DNA of 64,000 nt from Tetrapyrgos nigripes (taxonomy: Eukaryota > Basidiomycota > Agaricomycetes > Agaricales > Campanellaceae), in assembly GCA_013368315.1 (NCBI GenBank), contig JAACJM010000023.1, forward strand, positions 434,001 to 498,000, given 5' to 3'. The translations under genes and the position numbers were made by a program. Below are positions 12,501-22,980 of the stretch, piece after piece (the first letter of the stretch is position 1; the number at the start of each line of letters is the position of its first letter). The notes under the pieces were generated by a model that did no database searches, was not told where the DNA came from, and saw only the letters and a list, made by a program, of their open reading frames with translations.

Positions 12501-13105
12501 CACCATGCTCGAGAAGAGGTTTGAGTCGGTGCTAAAGCACAGGGTCGTCTGTACGGACGTTGTCAGTTGCCCCGCGGTTTGTCTGTATCTTGGGAGGAAT
12601 AGTGAGTCGATTGATCCTTCAATAAGTATTTGCAACTTTGATTAACTATATCTTACCTGTGCTAGAGGACCACGTTTTCGAGCTGTCGTTGAAGACAGAC
12701 GCTCCGATTCCGGTTGCTGCACCAGTCACTGTTGGTGGCAACATTGACGTGAAGTGGAATTCCAATAATGCTCAGGGGCTTATCAAGGAAGGCGTCGACC
12801 CCGATGGGAAATATAGCTTCTTCCCTCTTTATGGGCTCAAGCAAGTCAACTGGGGACAAGTAGGTACTGTGGTTCGCGGAGATAGGAAAGTTGAGGAAAA
12901 CGAAGTGTCAGTTCATTTTCTTTTCAGTATTTTTACTTTACTGACGAGACGACAATAGACTTGACGAAGTGTATGCTCCATGGAACGAGCTCGATGATGA
13001 AGGAGAAGAGCTAGATTTTGCTGTTGACAGTGGAGAGCCTATTGTAAGTCCAGATACTTACTGTTTGTTTTTGCCGTGTATTTGACTAAATTTCTGCAGG
13101 AATGA
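6600..13105 (+). CDS. Unknown-function fungal protein, gene split by hAT insertion
   Basis: With the element at 6766-12050 removed, six exons join in phase: 6600-6765 plus 12059-12060, 12147-12337, 12387-12601, 12666-12906, 12959-13043 and 13100-13105. The joined first boundary reads NNKWANIDVNKEVK then VGDFGRIDQATGEFLVEG. Later segments include VGFVGKWEFKSNKGALLVLL, CPAVCLYLG and YSFFPLYGLK, and the tail is acidic (ELDDEGEELDFAVDSGEPI). As far as I recall, proteins with a GDFG.ID..TGEF..EGN block form a large family of unknown function in mushroom genomes; I cannot name a role. There is no signal peptide, but residues 15-26 are hydrophobic. The insertion lies 2 bp before the exon 1 donor, so a functional transcript would need the element to be spliced out or lost. 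Confidence 0.7.
7206..7543. promoter_or_regulatory. Upstream region of the element-borne gene
   Basis: This 340 bp stretch begins just inside the point where the related MITE has lost its interior (junction word ATTATT). It ends in a pyrimidine-rich CT tract (about 7480-7545), common before fungal start sites. No TATA box is obvious. Confidence 0.3.
7544..9888 (+). CDS. Unknown multi-exon gene inside the hAT element
   Basis: Several long plus-strand segments follow one another and are best read as exons of one gene. They are 7544-7981 (MVLLTVLIEGISVLSYACD...), about 8274-8660 (contains MELFRDLASGHYSAGVC), about 8660-8900 in another frame (HIVSVYNFCKTIGLRTEV), 8962-9400 (NYAISLYPDATYCEKVNLAF, GAAGHSAVMRKYQRRGWPTI), about 9436-9640 (SSALLNGLSKNDLELCGELF) and about 9692-9888 (RMRAGVAVDYLLRAMNCEAV, stop at 9886-9888). 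I recall highly similar repeated proteins in other mushroom genomes but cannot assign a function. There is no DDE/RNase H signature, zinc finger or hAT dimerisation motif. It may be a transposon accessory gene or cargo. Exon edges are approximate. Confidence 0.5.
10263..10329 (-). pseudogene. tRNA-like relic / possible SINE head
   Basis: On the minus strand an A-box-like TGGTCTAGTGG is followed by a B-box-like GGTTCAATCCC within a good T-arm (ATGGG/CCCGT). The acceptor stem pairs at only 5 of 7 positions and the anticodon arm is degenerate, so it is not a functional tRNA. A second copy of its 5' part (GTCCTCAGTGGTCTAGTGG) lies in plus orientation at 10121-10139, making an inverted pair. Confidence 0.4.
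10360..11555. mobile_element. MITE with 10-bp target duplication (Mutator-like), nested in hAT
   Basis: The direct repeat TTGAACGTAC flanks both sides (10350-10359 and 11556-11565). The inverted ends are CGGTTGCGTGAATTCTGCGTG on the left and CGGTATGTTGAATTCTGCGTG on the right strand. Many GGCACGCA / TGCGTGCC words sit near both ends (about 10366-10400, 10930-11010 and 11500-11535), as transposase-binding subterminal repeats often do. The 10 bp duplication fits Mutator-like elements (9-11 bp). There is no coding frame of note. Part of the interior (11170-11400) recurs at 31333-31545. Confidence 0.7.
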
Positions 13106-13313
13106 ATGACAGTTTGATAGAGCCTTGAGGCAAGTGTAATGATCGTAGTAGGAGCAAAGCATAGAACCTCTGTACTCTGTGACCAGTGTAGTAATTGAGC
13201 AAGAATCAGTTTTTGTATCGTAAAATATTCGGACGGAGTACCAAGTTACAAGTCTGCTTTTTTTTGTGCTTTCGTTCAACTTTCCCTAGACATCCAACAC
13301 CCATGAAGGCTTG

Positions 13314-13346
13314 GGCCACCGCTTCGCGTGGCAATAACGAGGCCCT
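13314..13346. repeat. Structured GGGCC...GGCCC repeat motif
   Basis: GGGCC, then a GCCAC/GTGGC hairpin with CGCTTCGC loop, then AACGAGGCCC. The same unit starts the 236 bp repeat at 27301 and appears degraded at 23606. The outer GGGCC/GGCCC can pair, giving a cruciform-like fold. Confidence 0.5.
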
Positions 13347-14277
13347 TATTTGATTGGTTGTACTAGTACGCTGAGCTTCATCAAAGCGAGGATGATACTA
13401 TGATGAAAGGCACATGGCAGGTATCGGCTTCGGGTGAGGCGCTCCTGTACCCATCGGGTCGAGATTTACTCGTAGCTTTTATACCAGGCTCCAGCCCTCC
13501 CAAAGCCTTCCAATTATCCACCCCGCCTGCCGATCATTCGTTCAACTCCCAACAGTGAGTCAGTAGACGTCAGGGCCACCCAGTCCGCGTGTGCAGCTGC
13601 GAAGAGAAGCTCGTCTTCGGGAAGTGTCCTGGAATAGTAGGTTCCCCGTTCTTCGCTAAGGACTGGGTGATGAATAAGGTATCTTCGGACGGTCGTAGAA
13701 TTGATTGATCAGCAAGCAGGAAACACGATGGATAATTATGGATAATCGGTTAAACGCTGGAGTGGATACTGAATTGCGATATACCACATTTGGATCCTGG
13801 CGCATTTCACGGAAAACATCTTCAAAGCATCCGACTCGAAGACGACTGGCTGAGATCTACATACGGTTGGACGCTTGTTTTTCGTTGTCAAGGAGAAATC
13901 CTTACTGACGACCAGAGAGCCCAAAGCAGACACCGGAAAAACGGCCAGCCACAGTGGATAAGTCAAGGATAAGTACGTACCCTACCTACCTTGTTGCTGT
14001 ATTGTTGCTACATTGTATCCAACTCCTCCAACTTCTCCAAACCCCTTCAACTATTCTTCCGCATTCTACCGAACGTTATTGTTTATCTGTGACTCTATGG
14101 ACTAGCTACTCCGGAGCATGCTTAGAAAGGCCTTTTCCAATGACTAAACGACATACATAGTGACCTAGGCCTTCCGAAAAGGATTTAAACCCTCAAGGTC
14201 ACGGTCTGCTTTGACCACGAACAGCACCGTCTTGCACCATCCTTCTTAACCGAAGACAACCATAACTCACTCTAACG
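13347..14277. other. Intergenic; upstream region of the monooxygenase gene
   Basis: No gene is supported here. The last 110 bp before 14278 are rich in CACC/CAACC and end in AACG-ATG. I see no clear TATA element. Confidence 0.35.
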
Positions 14278-15871
14278 ATGTCAACGTCTACTACTCTGCC
14301 ATCCCAAACCAACACCCAAATCCTCATCGTAGGCGCAGGTCCCACAGGCCTCGTCACAGCTATCTCTCTAGCCCAACACGGAGTCTCTCCTCAAGATATA
14401 ACCGTGGTGGATTCCCTGCGTAAGGGAGAGAACTCATCTAGAGCTACCGTCATACACGCTGGGACACTCGAGGTGCGTCCTGCTTCTGCTCAATACTTAT
14501 ATCGTACTAATCTAGATTTTCATTAATGGTACGATATGCATATGATATGTATCACGATACACAGGCTCTAGACGCCATATCCTCCACCTCAGTCGTCGAA
14601 ATTCTCCGCATTGGGATTAAAGGCATAGGCGAATACCTCACCGACCGACACGGGACACCCATCTTCAAGAGTTCATTCCCCGTCCTGGCTTCCTACACCA
14701 AGTATCCGTTTTTCGTCGCCCTTTCACAAGCTATCACGGAAAGAATCCTCGTGGAACGAGCGGAGGAGTTGGGGATTGTTGTTCATAGACCGTTTAAGGT
14801 TATTGGTATGATGAGGAATGAGGAAGCTGGAGGTAGAGGTAGAGGAGGAGGGTTGAAAGTGACGATGGAGAGCGGACAAGTTATAACGACGAATTATGTT
14901 ATAGGCGCTGACGGGGCCAAGTCTATGGTGAGTAGTAGTGTGGCCTTCAACCTTCCGAGAACCTATGTACTCACCTGCTTGTATATGTATATGCTCCTTC
15001 CCCCACCCAACAGATCCGCGAATCAGCAGAAATCTCCTTCGGTGACCCCAACCACCCAGGCAGCACCGCACCCTCTGACTACGTCCACAAAGACCTCGAC
15101 CGAATGATCATGGCCGACGTTTCTTTCGATCCACCCTATCCTTCTGGAATCGCACCCGACATCATGGCTATGACTCCCAGCGACAAAGGCCTGTTTCTCA
15201 CCCTTCCTCTGGATAGCGATACCGGTCGCCTCTACGGAACCGAGGATCCGGTGTATAGGATTGGGTTTACGATTCCTTCTGACAGAGAGGCGCCTTCGTA
15301 TGCTACGAAGGAATGCATTGAGGAGTATATCAACCGCCAAGGACCGTATTTCATGTCTTCGGACGAGAAGCTCAATCCGAGTGGGAAGAGTGTGCGTATT
15401 GGCAAGGTTCATTGGTCTTCAAGGTTTAGGCTGCGTTCTGCCGTAGCGGATACGTTTTCGAAAAGGATAGGTGATGGAATCGTATTACTCGTTGGGGATG
15501 CAGGGCATATTCATCCACCTGCTGGTGGGCAGGGTATGAACCTGGGCATTCGTGATAGTATTGGGCTTGGAAAGGTTCTTGCAGAGCATGTGAAGAAGTT
15601 TGGTGGAGATTATGGCAGGGAGAGCGAAGAGTTTGAGGTAGGGATGAAAAAGTTGGAAGCGTACGCAGCATCGAGGAGGGAGAGGGCACTGAAAGTCATT
15701 GGGTTGACAAAGGTGTTGGTCAAAGCGGCGACGGGGGTGGTAGCGTCTAGACTGTTTGCTTGGGGATTGGGGATGATTTCGATGTTGCCGTTGGTACAGA
15801 AGACGGCGGCTTGGAATATGAGCGGGCTTGAGGATAAGGTGGTTGACATCAAGGACATGGATGCGATTTGA
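14278..15871 (+). CDS. FAD-dependent (class A) monooxygenase, PHBH/phenol hydroxylase-like
   Basis: Three exons (14278-14472, 14565-14927, 15014-15871), all phase 0, give 471 residues. The N-terminal Rossmann fold has ILIVGAGPTGLVTAISLAQ (residues about 14-32). The mid-domain has YVIGADGAKS, the conserved GD motif that contacts FAD and NADPH. The second FAD motif is LVGDAGHIHPPAGGQGMNLG near residue 355. It belongs to the PF01494 family, which hydroxylates aromatic or polyketide-type substrates. It stops short of the thioredoxin-like C-terminal domain of true phenol hydroxylases. The last 60 residues are partly hydrophobic (VLVKAATGVVASRLFAWGLG), possibly a membrane-associating tail. Substrate unknown. 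Confidence 0.9.
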
Positions 15872-17142
15872 ATAGAATAAACCCAATTATATTATATGCC
15901 TATGTTACACAGCGAACGCTCATATTACAAAACCGATACATAGACTCCTGAAAAACAACGGAGAGGGTACATTAGCACAGGCATTACACAGAACGGGCGC
16001 CAAGGCTAGCGAACGCAAGGATAGAAGACAACCATAGAAAAAAAAGCAAAAAGAGGCAGATCGCAACTCACCTTCTGAGAAGCTCCTGTCTACGGGTACC
16101 CGACCCCACGCTCACCTTAGCAAGCTGAATCTTCCCCTGTATTGCTGACAGCCGGCCCAGACTCTAGCCCAACGTCCAGCATTGCAATCTTCTGACGATG
16201 ACGGCCTCAACTGCAAAGTGCGTCACCGTGCATTATACAACGAACCCCACCCGAGCGGAGATTGAGGAGCCTAAGCCTAAGTAAGAGAAACAGGCAACAG
16301 GCAGCATGGAAAAGAAGAAAGAGTAGAGAAATCGCAGAGTGAAAAAAATCAATAAATAAAAATAGAAACTTGAAGCTGAGCTCTCAAGCCGTTCAGTGCA
16401 AAAGAAGGATAAAAAGGCTACTGGCACCGCAGCGCAAGACGGAGGAAAATGACAGCGACCAACAATGATGGTATACGGCGAGGAGAGGGTATATTTGGGA
16501 AGAGAAAGAGACGGAAAATCCCAGTGATAATATATTCATCCTTACTCGGTTAGGAGGGAGCTGCAACAATCATCGCCCAGTGTCTGCGGTGGTGTAACTC
16601 TGTCCTGTATAGGTGAAACATCGTTAGTGTTGTTGTTCAGAATGACGACGACGGCAATTGAATAGCAGAGTTGCGTTGAGGAGTCGGTGCAAAGTCGGTT
16701 TCCGACTGCCATAGAATGAAAGGAAAGAAGACAATGAAAAAAAAAAAATCGGCAAGAAGAGATGGAAGCAGAATCATATGAGAATCTGTAAACTCACTGT
16801 CAAGCGGAGAACGACAATCTAACTGCTCGTGTAGACCTCCTTTTTTTAGGTAGGGAGGGAGGGCCGAGTTTGCACCTAGGTCCATGGACCGTCGACGGAG
16901 AAACAAAGGGGAAAAGCAAAGCAAATGTAAAGGTAAAAGCGAGATAGTACGGTCGGAATAGGTGAGTCGGTTAGGCACCACGAGTAAGTATGAGGAATAT
17001 AGTGAGGAAAGTGGTGAGTAGTGAGAGCGGTAGGAATCCATAGCGGGCAGAACATGAAGAGGGAGAAGAATAAGAGGATGGGTATTTGGGTGGAAGGTAT
17101 AATAGTTATTGGAAGAAGGAACCGGTGGGTTGAGGAACGAGG
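15872..17142. other. Intergenic, purine-rich minus-strand pyrimidine tracts
   Basis: No conserved coding sequence. Between 16230 and 17040 the plus strand is purine-rich (GA, AAAG runs), which produces long serine/leucine/phenylalanine-rich open frames on the minus strand that look spurious. It may be the promoter of a former MsrA-like gene whose relic begins at 17143. Confidence 0.35.
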
Positions 17143-17605
17143 TAGAGTGGTGGGGAAAGCGACGGCCGGGGTAGACGTCAGAAACTAGAAACTACCAAAT
17201 ATAGAGATGACGCACGAGTGCCAACATCTGCTCCTTGCCTATTGACCGTCGTGGGATCATCCATGCGGTAGAAAAACTCTGTAGTAACGCCGTCAGTATC
17301 CTCCCCATTACCCGTAGGTCGTGTACTCACCAATCAACTCGGCATAACTCACAGCACTATGATCAAACTCAATCCTCAACGCCTCTGGATAATCCGTCAT
17401 CCCGCTACACACTTCCCTATAACTCGGCGTCGCGTCCTCTTTTCCTCCGGTATACCCCACACTCGGCTTGAGGATGATGCTTCAAAAAGATGTGGTCGAC
17501 ACCCCGCCTGCGGCAAAGGTAGCTATTTCGGGTGGAGCACGGAGGAGGTTGTTGAGGACATGGCGCGGAGAGAGGAAAGGTCGATGGGTGTTCCGAAGAG
17601 AAGCG
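17143..17605 (-). pseudogene. Partial, degenerate second copy of MsrA
   Basis: The sequence is colinear with 635-1125 of the intact gene: intron 2, exon 2 (TTTTTCTACCGCATGGATGA), intron 1 and exon 1. The start region, the GCFWG-coding stretch and the KENKGIL part have lost bases: near 17486 the copy reads GCTTGAGGATGATGCTTC where the intact gene has a longer segment. Exons 3 and 4 are missing. The upstream word ACACTATGAGGTCATCTGC is retained, so promoter and 5' half were duplicated together. Confidence 0.75.
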
Positions 17606-17699
17606 ACACTATGAGGTCATCTGCTGACAAGTCTTTGTTTACTAAACAAAGGCAATGTTGGCCTTCAAAAGTTCAAACCCTCATGCCGATTTGCAATAC

Positions 17700-17792
17700 G
17701 GCCTAATGGTCTAGTAGTATGATTCTCGCTTTGGGCTTTCCAATGGGGTTTGACATTGCGAGAGGTCCTGGGTTCAATTCCCAGTTGGGCCC
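17700..17792 (+). tRNA. tRNA-Pro (anticodon TGG) with 21-bp intron
   Basis: The acceptor stem GGCCTAA/TTGGGCC pairs fully (one G-T), with discriminator C. The D-arm is GGTCTAGTAGTATGAT. The anticodon stem is CTCGC/GCGAG with loop TTTGGGT, anticodon TGG. The T-arm is CCTGGGTTCAATTCCCAG. A 21 nt intron at 17736-17756 sits right after position 37, the normal site for eukaryotic tRNA introns. It reads the proline CCA/CCN codons. Confidence 0.9.
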
Positions 17793-18355
17793 TTGTGTAT
17801 TGCTGTTTCTTTTTGCCTACTCACATTCCTTTTTATCGCTAACGGGACTGTTCGCTAGGCTCGATCCGGTGTGGTCAAGCCGCACTGCACGTGTCCACTC
17901 ACGTCCTGCATACTGAGTACTCGGCTTGTACGAACCCATCAAAAGTCACCATACGTTTTCATCAATGTCGATGATCCTCCCGACACCAATACTTTTCTTT
18001 TCCTCACATTCCTCAACCTTCCTCAGACCTCAGACTCAAACCACTCAGACTGAACCAAATCGAGTCACGCTAGAGGCTAGCATCGTCACGTCAATCTTTG
18101 GCTTAGGGCTAAATAGTTTCTCCTCAAGTCTCGACCCCCTCTTCCCTTTAGTACTGTCCATTGTCAGACGAAGGCTTTGTTTACCAAACAAATACTCAGT
18201 TTCACAGCAACTGCCAACCGCGATGTTGGCCATTCTCAGAGTCTCCAGCATGGTCTCAACCTCTCTCACCGTGGGCGGCTCGGATGGATTGCACTCTGAA
18301 ACATTCGTCTCATTCCAATTCCTGCCATGGAGTCTATTCATGCTTTTGCAACTAC

Positions 18356-18412
18356 GGCCCAATGGATGATTCTAGCGTTGGGTTTGCGTTGCGAGCAGTT
18401 GCGAGGTCTCTG
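18356..18412 (+). pseudogene. Degenerate tRNA-Pro copy
   Basis: GGCCCAATGG-ATGATTCTAGCGTTGGG then TTGCGAGCAG follows the order of the intact tRNA-Pro at 17700. It lacks most of the D-arm and the T-arm. It is preceded by the same upstream block (TTTGTTTACCAAACAAA, CCGCGATGTTGGCC) as the intact copy, so a unit of about 200 bp was duplicated. Confidence 0.6.
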
Positions 18413-18616
18413 CAGAAGGTCTAGAAGCACATATATTGGAGCAACAAACCCAAACGATTGATGCAGCTCTATCTTGGCAATGGGCGCTTTTCGTCGGTCA
18501 GCTGTTTCGTCTTCTATGCTTCTATTAGTACGTTACTGACATGCTATGCCCTCTACAGCTTTCAGTCAAGTCATAAAAGTGGACAGCTTCATATTGTTGG
18601 ATTCATCCCCCTCTAG

Positions 18617-20112
18617 ATGCAATCCTCCTCGTCCCCGCCGCGGGTAGCAGTGCTTTTGCTCTGTTGCTGCTTCTTGATTGCCTGCGCTGCCCCTTTGGAC
18701 CACAACAGACGGGGAGAAGACGACACGACTCCTGCTAGCGACAGCGATGCCAAGCGCTCGATTCAGGACATCGTTTGGAGCTGCTTGGCGACTATCTTCG
18801 CATGCGCCTGGACCTCTATCCATCCTAATATTCCTCCTATCAATGAAGGTCGCGTCAAGAGCTTCCTTCGCCGGACCGGAATCACCGTGCTAGCGCTCAT
18901 TGCTCCCGAGCTCATTGTTATATGGGCACTGAGGCAGTGGTTGGTTTCTCGTCAGATAGCCAGGGAATATAGAGGTGACGTTCTTCATTTTTTCTCGCAA
19001 CAACTTCAGTACATCTAATTGGAAGCAGGTCTTGGTTGGGAACAGGTCCATGGATTTTTCGCTATCATGGGCGGCTTTATGCTCTACGACGAACAAGGGA
19101 ATGCTCGACACGTCGTCTATCCTCGTCGGCTATCCATGTTCCTCGATAGTCCTGAACTACGAATTACTGCAGAGGAAATATGGGACAAAAGCAAAGGGGA
19201 CGTGCTGGCAAAGGGATTTGTTATATTGCAGACAACGTGGTTTATCCTGCAATGTATTGCTCGAGTATCCCAAGGATCAACAATCACCCAGCTGGAAGCC
19301 CTGACCCTTGCTTTTGCTGCTCTCAATGTCGTGATCTATGGTCTGTGGTGGAACAAGCCGCAGGGAGTGGAACGTCCCGTTCGCGTCGCACGCACTGATT
19401 CGGATGAATGTTTCCTTCGTCTGAACGCTATGGGTATCAAAGAGCGTGATACGCCTGTGATAGTCTGGCGTCGCTGGTCTGGTCTGTCGGCAATATTAAG
19501 GATACTCTTCGGAAGCGATGATGATCATTTCCTGGAACGCGAAGACGTGGCTCCGAATTTTGAATCTGATTTTCGTGTATGTTGGAACGCGAGCGCTATA
19601 GTAGAAAGTCCCTCAGGCATTCAAGTATCCCATGGTCATTACCCAGCCATGCGAGGGGTGTCCCGACATTTTATACAGGATGGCAAAAAAGAGGATCCCA
19701 AGAGTACTGGGACTCTCAGGGTTACCGTCATATAAATTATCTGCTGTGGCTTTTCATAGGTTCTCCGGCCTTATTTGCGGCGCCTATTGCAGTAGTATTT
19801 GGTGCCATCCATTTCATTGCATGGAACTCTGTCTTCTCAACGAATACTGAGCAACTTTTGTGGCGCGTCTCTGCGGTGGTCATGATCTCTACACCCCTAT
19901 TTCCAATCTTTTTCTTGCTCTTGTTCTCTCTTGCTTACTCTCTTAAATCTCATTATCGTTTGGTGTTCTTCCGTTGGCTGTGGCAATCTATGCTTCTCTT
20001 ATATTTCATGGCTAGGTTGTACTTGATAGTAGAGTCTTTTGCTTCGCTACGTTCTCTACCACCCAACGCTTTCCAGACAGTTCAGTGGACATCATTCTTC
20101 CCGCATGTTTAG
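18617..20112 (+). CDS. Multi-pass membrane protein of an expanded fungal family
   Basis: The N-terminus has a signal peptide (VAVLLLCCCFLIACAAPL). It is followed by IQDIVWSCLATIFACAWTSI, then an aliphatic segment (ITVLALIAPELIVIWALRQW). An intron at 18975-19028 joins AREYRG to LGWEQVHGFFAIMGGFML. Later come ALNVVIYGLWWNKPQGV and, in a shifted frame after about 19640, VPTFYTGW and three to four membrane segments ending SFFPHV. This pattern is very common in Agaricomycete genomes; I recall no assigned function. The change of frame between about 19580 and 19645 needs an intron I could not place with canonical sites in the right phase, so there may be a frameshift. Confidence 0.7.
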
Positions 20113-20223
20113 TCTTCTCTCACGTAGGACTGGTATTGGCATGGACTATTGGATTATTCAGCTTTTTGTCAGCTTGTATTCTGTACGGACGGACTTTTTC
20201 ATGGACTTCACATCGGGGGGGCA

Positions 20224-20238
20224 GGGGGGGGGGGGGGG
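20224..20238 (+). repeat. G15 homopolymer run
   Basis: A run of seven G (20215-20221), then CA, then fifteen G. It can form a G-quadruplex and is a likely assembly or sequencing weak point. It lies about 110 bp after the stop codon of the membrane protein gene. Confidence 0.6.
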
Positions 20239-20465
20239 CGTTCTGCTAGTATGTACTTTTCAATACATACCTTCGCCAAACCTTCATAGCTTCAAAGGAC
20301 TGAAACACTTCTACACGAATAGCTTTAAGCGTCACAGTTACAGTACTGCACAGGGAGTCGCTCACAAGTCGTTCAACCTTTCAGCCGTCATTACTCCAAA
20401 CCCTAGGGAGAGTTAGGGATGGCCACCGTACTGTCCGTACCCACGGTGCCAGTGGATACGGATGC

Positions 20466-20640
20466 AATCTTTGTTTACCAAACAAACTCTCTTTCCCAAC
20501 AACCGCGATGTTGACACTCAGATCTCTGGGGAAGTAAGTCAACGTCTCTCATTGTGCAGTGTACAAGCTGTTGGAGCCTACCCGTCTCGTTCAGACCGTC
20601 GGCATGATGTTCCCTCATGCCGATTCAAAAATACGACGTT
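20466..20640 (+). repeat. Copy of the tRNA-Pro upstream unit
   Basis: CTTTGTTTACCAAACAAAC, then ACCGCGATGTTG, then CATGCCGATTC and AATACG match the order of blocks before the intact tRNA-Pro (17630-17700) and its pseudo-copy (18175-18355). No tRNA follows here. Confidence 0.5.
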
Positions 20641-21927
20641 CTGGTTTTGCGTCCTGAATCTCTACATATATTATGCTTCTAGCTTTTGTATTTGGTTTCC
20701 TTTCCTGCCTTGAAATTGCCTTCTTTTTTCCTTTTTGACTCAAGTGATTCACAATTAGGACCTTAATTCAGGATTCAGGATGCTCTTCAGGCTTCAGCTA
20801 GTAAGCAGATACGTTACATATAATGGTGTCTTCCTTTTCATCCAGTGCAACTTGCAACTTCAACTTCCTCAACGTTGCCGTCGTCGTCAAAGTTTCGGGG
20901 AAAGAAAATCAAAAATCAAATATACGTATACGTATATGTACTCACAACTCTCAACGTCTGGTCTGGTCCTTGCCTGACCACTAGTAGGCTTGTTCGCGCT
21001 GATTCGAGTCATTCTCCTTGGCTCAGTCATGTATATGATGACACGCGCGTTACATAGGTATACAAGAGCAGAACAGCCAGAGACCAGCATCACATGTAGC
21101 TTATCTGCTGCAGGAATTCCAAACGCCTATCTTTTAGTCCCATCTGCTGACTCTGCGAATACGAGACCAAAGTTCTATGTCACTATTGGTGAGCGTCATT
21201 TGCAGGCCATCAGCCTCTGAAATCAACATATCACCATTTGTTCGTGGTACTAGGAATGAATCTCATGAATCCGTTGTCGTTCATCACCAGTGCGTCTTAG
21301 TTGGTGCTCGTTTCTATTATTGAAAGATGCTTGCGGCGAGTCTATTTCAGCTACAGCGGCAGCAACGGTCCTGAATCAGAAACTAGCAAAAGTGTACGCG
21401 AAATGCACACCTATGAAGGAAGGGCAGCACCCTACTGAGGCTCGGACGGAGCTCGTTATGCGGCAACTAGAGGTGATGCCCGAAGCTCACGATTTTTTAG
21501 ACCAAATTTTGATAGCGTTCCATAAACAGTCCCAGCATACTTAATCTAGATTATAAGGGCTCGATGAGTTCTCAAAATGACACTCTGGTACAACAGATAA
21601 GTATGTTCAATTCCCAGATTCTCGTTAAAATCCGTACTTTGCACAACGTTCCTAGCCTCGTTCGATGCAGAAGTACCTGCGAGATTGATCGCTCCTAGGT
21701 TTGATTTGAGCCTTAGTATCTCATGGTGCTTGGGTACTACTAGAGCTTGGTTATGCACCATTTGTGTGATTGATACGCAGCAATTCAGCGACGCGATGAA
21801 ACTCGGTCTTTTCAGCCATGCACCGGGCTCACGAGAAAGGTTGATAGCCACAGACACAGATATAGATATACAGGATCACTAGTACGTCGATTTAAACTGT
21901 CCTTTAAGCTTTTGCTTGATATGAATA
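20641..21927. other. Intergenic; small duplicated piece of the exonuclease gene
   Basis: At 20956-21000 the words CAACGTCTGGTC, GGTCCTTGCCTGACC and CTAGTAGGCT match the C-terminal exon of the exonuclease gene near 22062-22100 (the TRGQARTRR region). A short open frame at 21290-21544 with ALA/GLU-rich helix character (KLAKVYAKCTPMKEGQHPTE) has no recognised match; its status is unknown. Confidence 0.4.
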
Positions 21928-22980
21928 CTAAAACCTCCTTCCTCGTGATCTTTCCCGTTCCGACTTAGAACCCTCACTTTCGTCAACCGCCATACAGACC
22001 CAGCACTTTGTACCATTCCCTTCGAATGAATGGTCGCTCAAGTTTCTTTTGCATCCCCTACAACGTCTGGTCCTTGCCTGACCCCTAGTAGGCTCGTTCG
22101 ACAGGATTTCTAGAGGGAGGAGCGGGTTCCTTCTGTACACATCCCCTTGCAAGGGCTGGTCATTCTCCCAGATACTGACGTATCGAGCACTTTGTTCCGG
22201 AAGCTCAGTCCCCACCAATCTCTTCTTTAGAAAATGGTCGTAGATAATACCAATGATGTAGACGTCCTGAGCGGCGTAGGAAAGATACTGTGCCGATAGA
22301 GGGCGTTGAAGCCATTTAGTGTGGTCGACTGGATGATATTAATATCGATAGCACTGCGGTAGATCAGCTAGTCCCAACTCACCGACCGTTTTATCCTGAA
22401 CCCCTAGAATGCCGTGGTCCTTGAGGCACTTTGCGACACCTGGCAGCATGTGAACTTGCTCATATCTTTCCCTCTTCCACCCAGTCACCTCGCCGTATAG
22501 CAGATACCCAATCAGCCGTCCACGCTGGTTAAAAGTGGTCTCCCCACGTAGAGTTCGGGACTGGACATCGGCAAGCTGGACATCGACGACGTTCTGAATG
22601 CGAATATTATACTCGAAGAAGAGAGCACAATAGTCCATGCGCCCGTCAAAGACCACTTTACGGACATCCTTCGACTGAATGAGATCGAGAATAGGCTGAA
22701 GCTCCTCCTTCGTGAGGGCAAGAGCGTCAATGACGAACGTACGCGCTGTAGATACAGGCGTAGTACGTATACTAATGAGCGACAGTCTTCCTCCTTTGTT
22801 ACCCAGGCTCAAGGCCTCGCAATCGAGGATGAGGGTCGAACAGCTCTTGAGCACGCCAACTGCTTCCCGAATGGTTGTAGCATTGTCGCACAGTAGGAAT
22901 CCCGAGTCTTGACGCCGGTTGCTGGTAGCTGGCAACGATAGGCGAGCGAAAAGTGCAGAGAGGTCGTTCTGGGAGGCCAT
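21928..22980 (-). CDS. 3'-5' exonuclease domain protein (DnaQ/WRN-type)
   Basis: Two exons (22980-22383 and 22328-21928), in phase, give 332 residues. The DEDD-type exonuclease fold shows LILDCEALSLG (Exo I, D and E), KVVFDGRMDYCALF (Exo II) and YLSYAAQDVYIIG (Exo III, Y...D), the last only after splicing to VDHTKWLQRPLSAQ. The C-terminal 90 residues are basic, with a four-cysteine cluster (RRCRGCKRN...CWVCM) that may bind zinc. It ends in an Arg/Ser-rich tail. Likely a nuclear or cytoplasmic exonuclease acting on DNA or RNA; target unknown. No signal peptide. Confidence 0.85.

Noticed and set aside
20887..21220. Possible second exonuclease gene
   Set aside because: Similarity is limited to about 45 bp of the C-terminal exon; no exonuclease motifs nearby.
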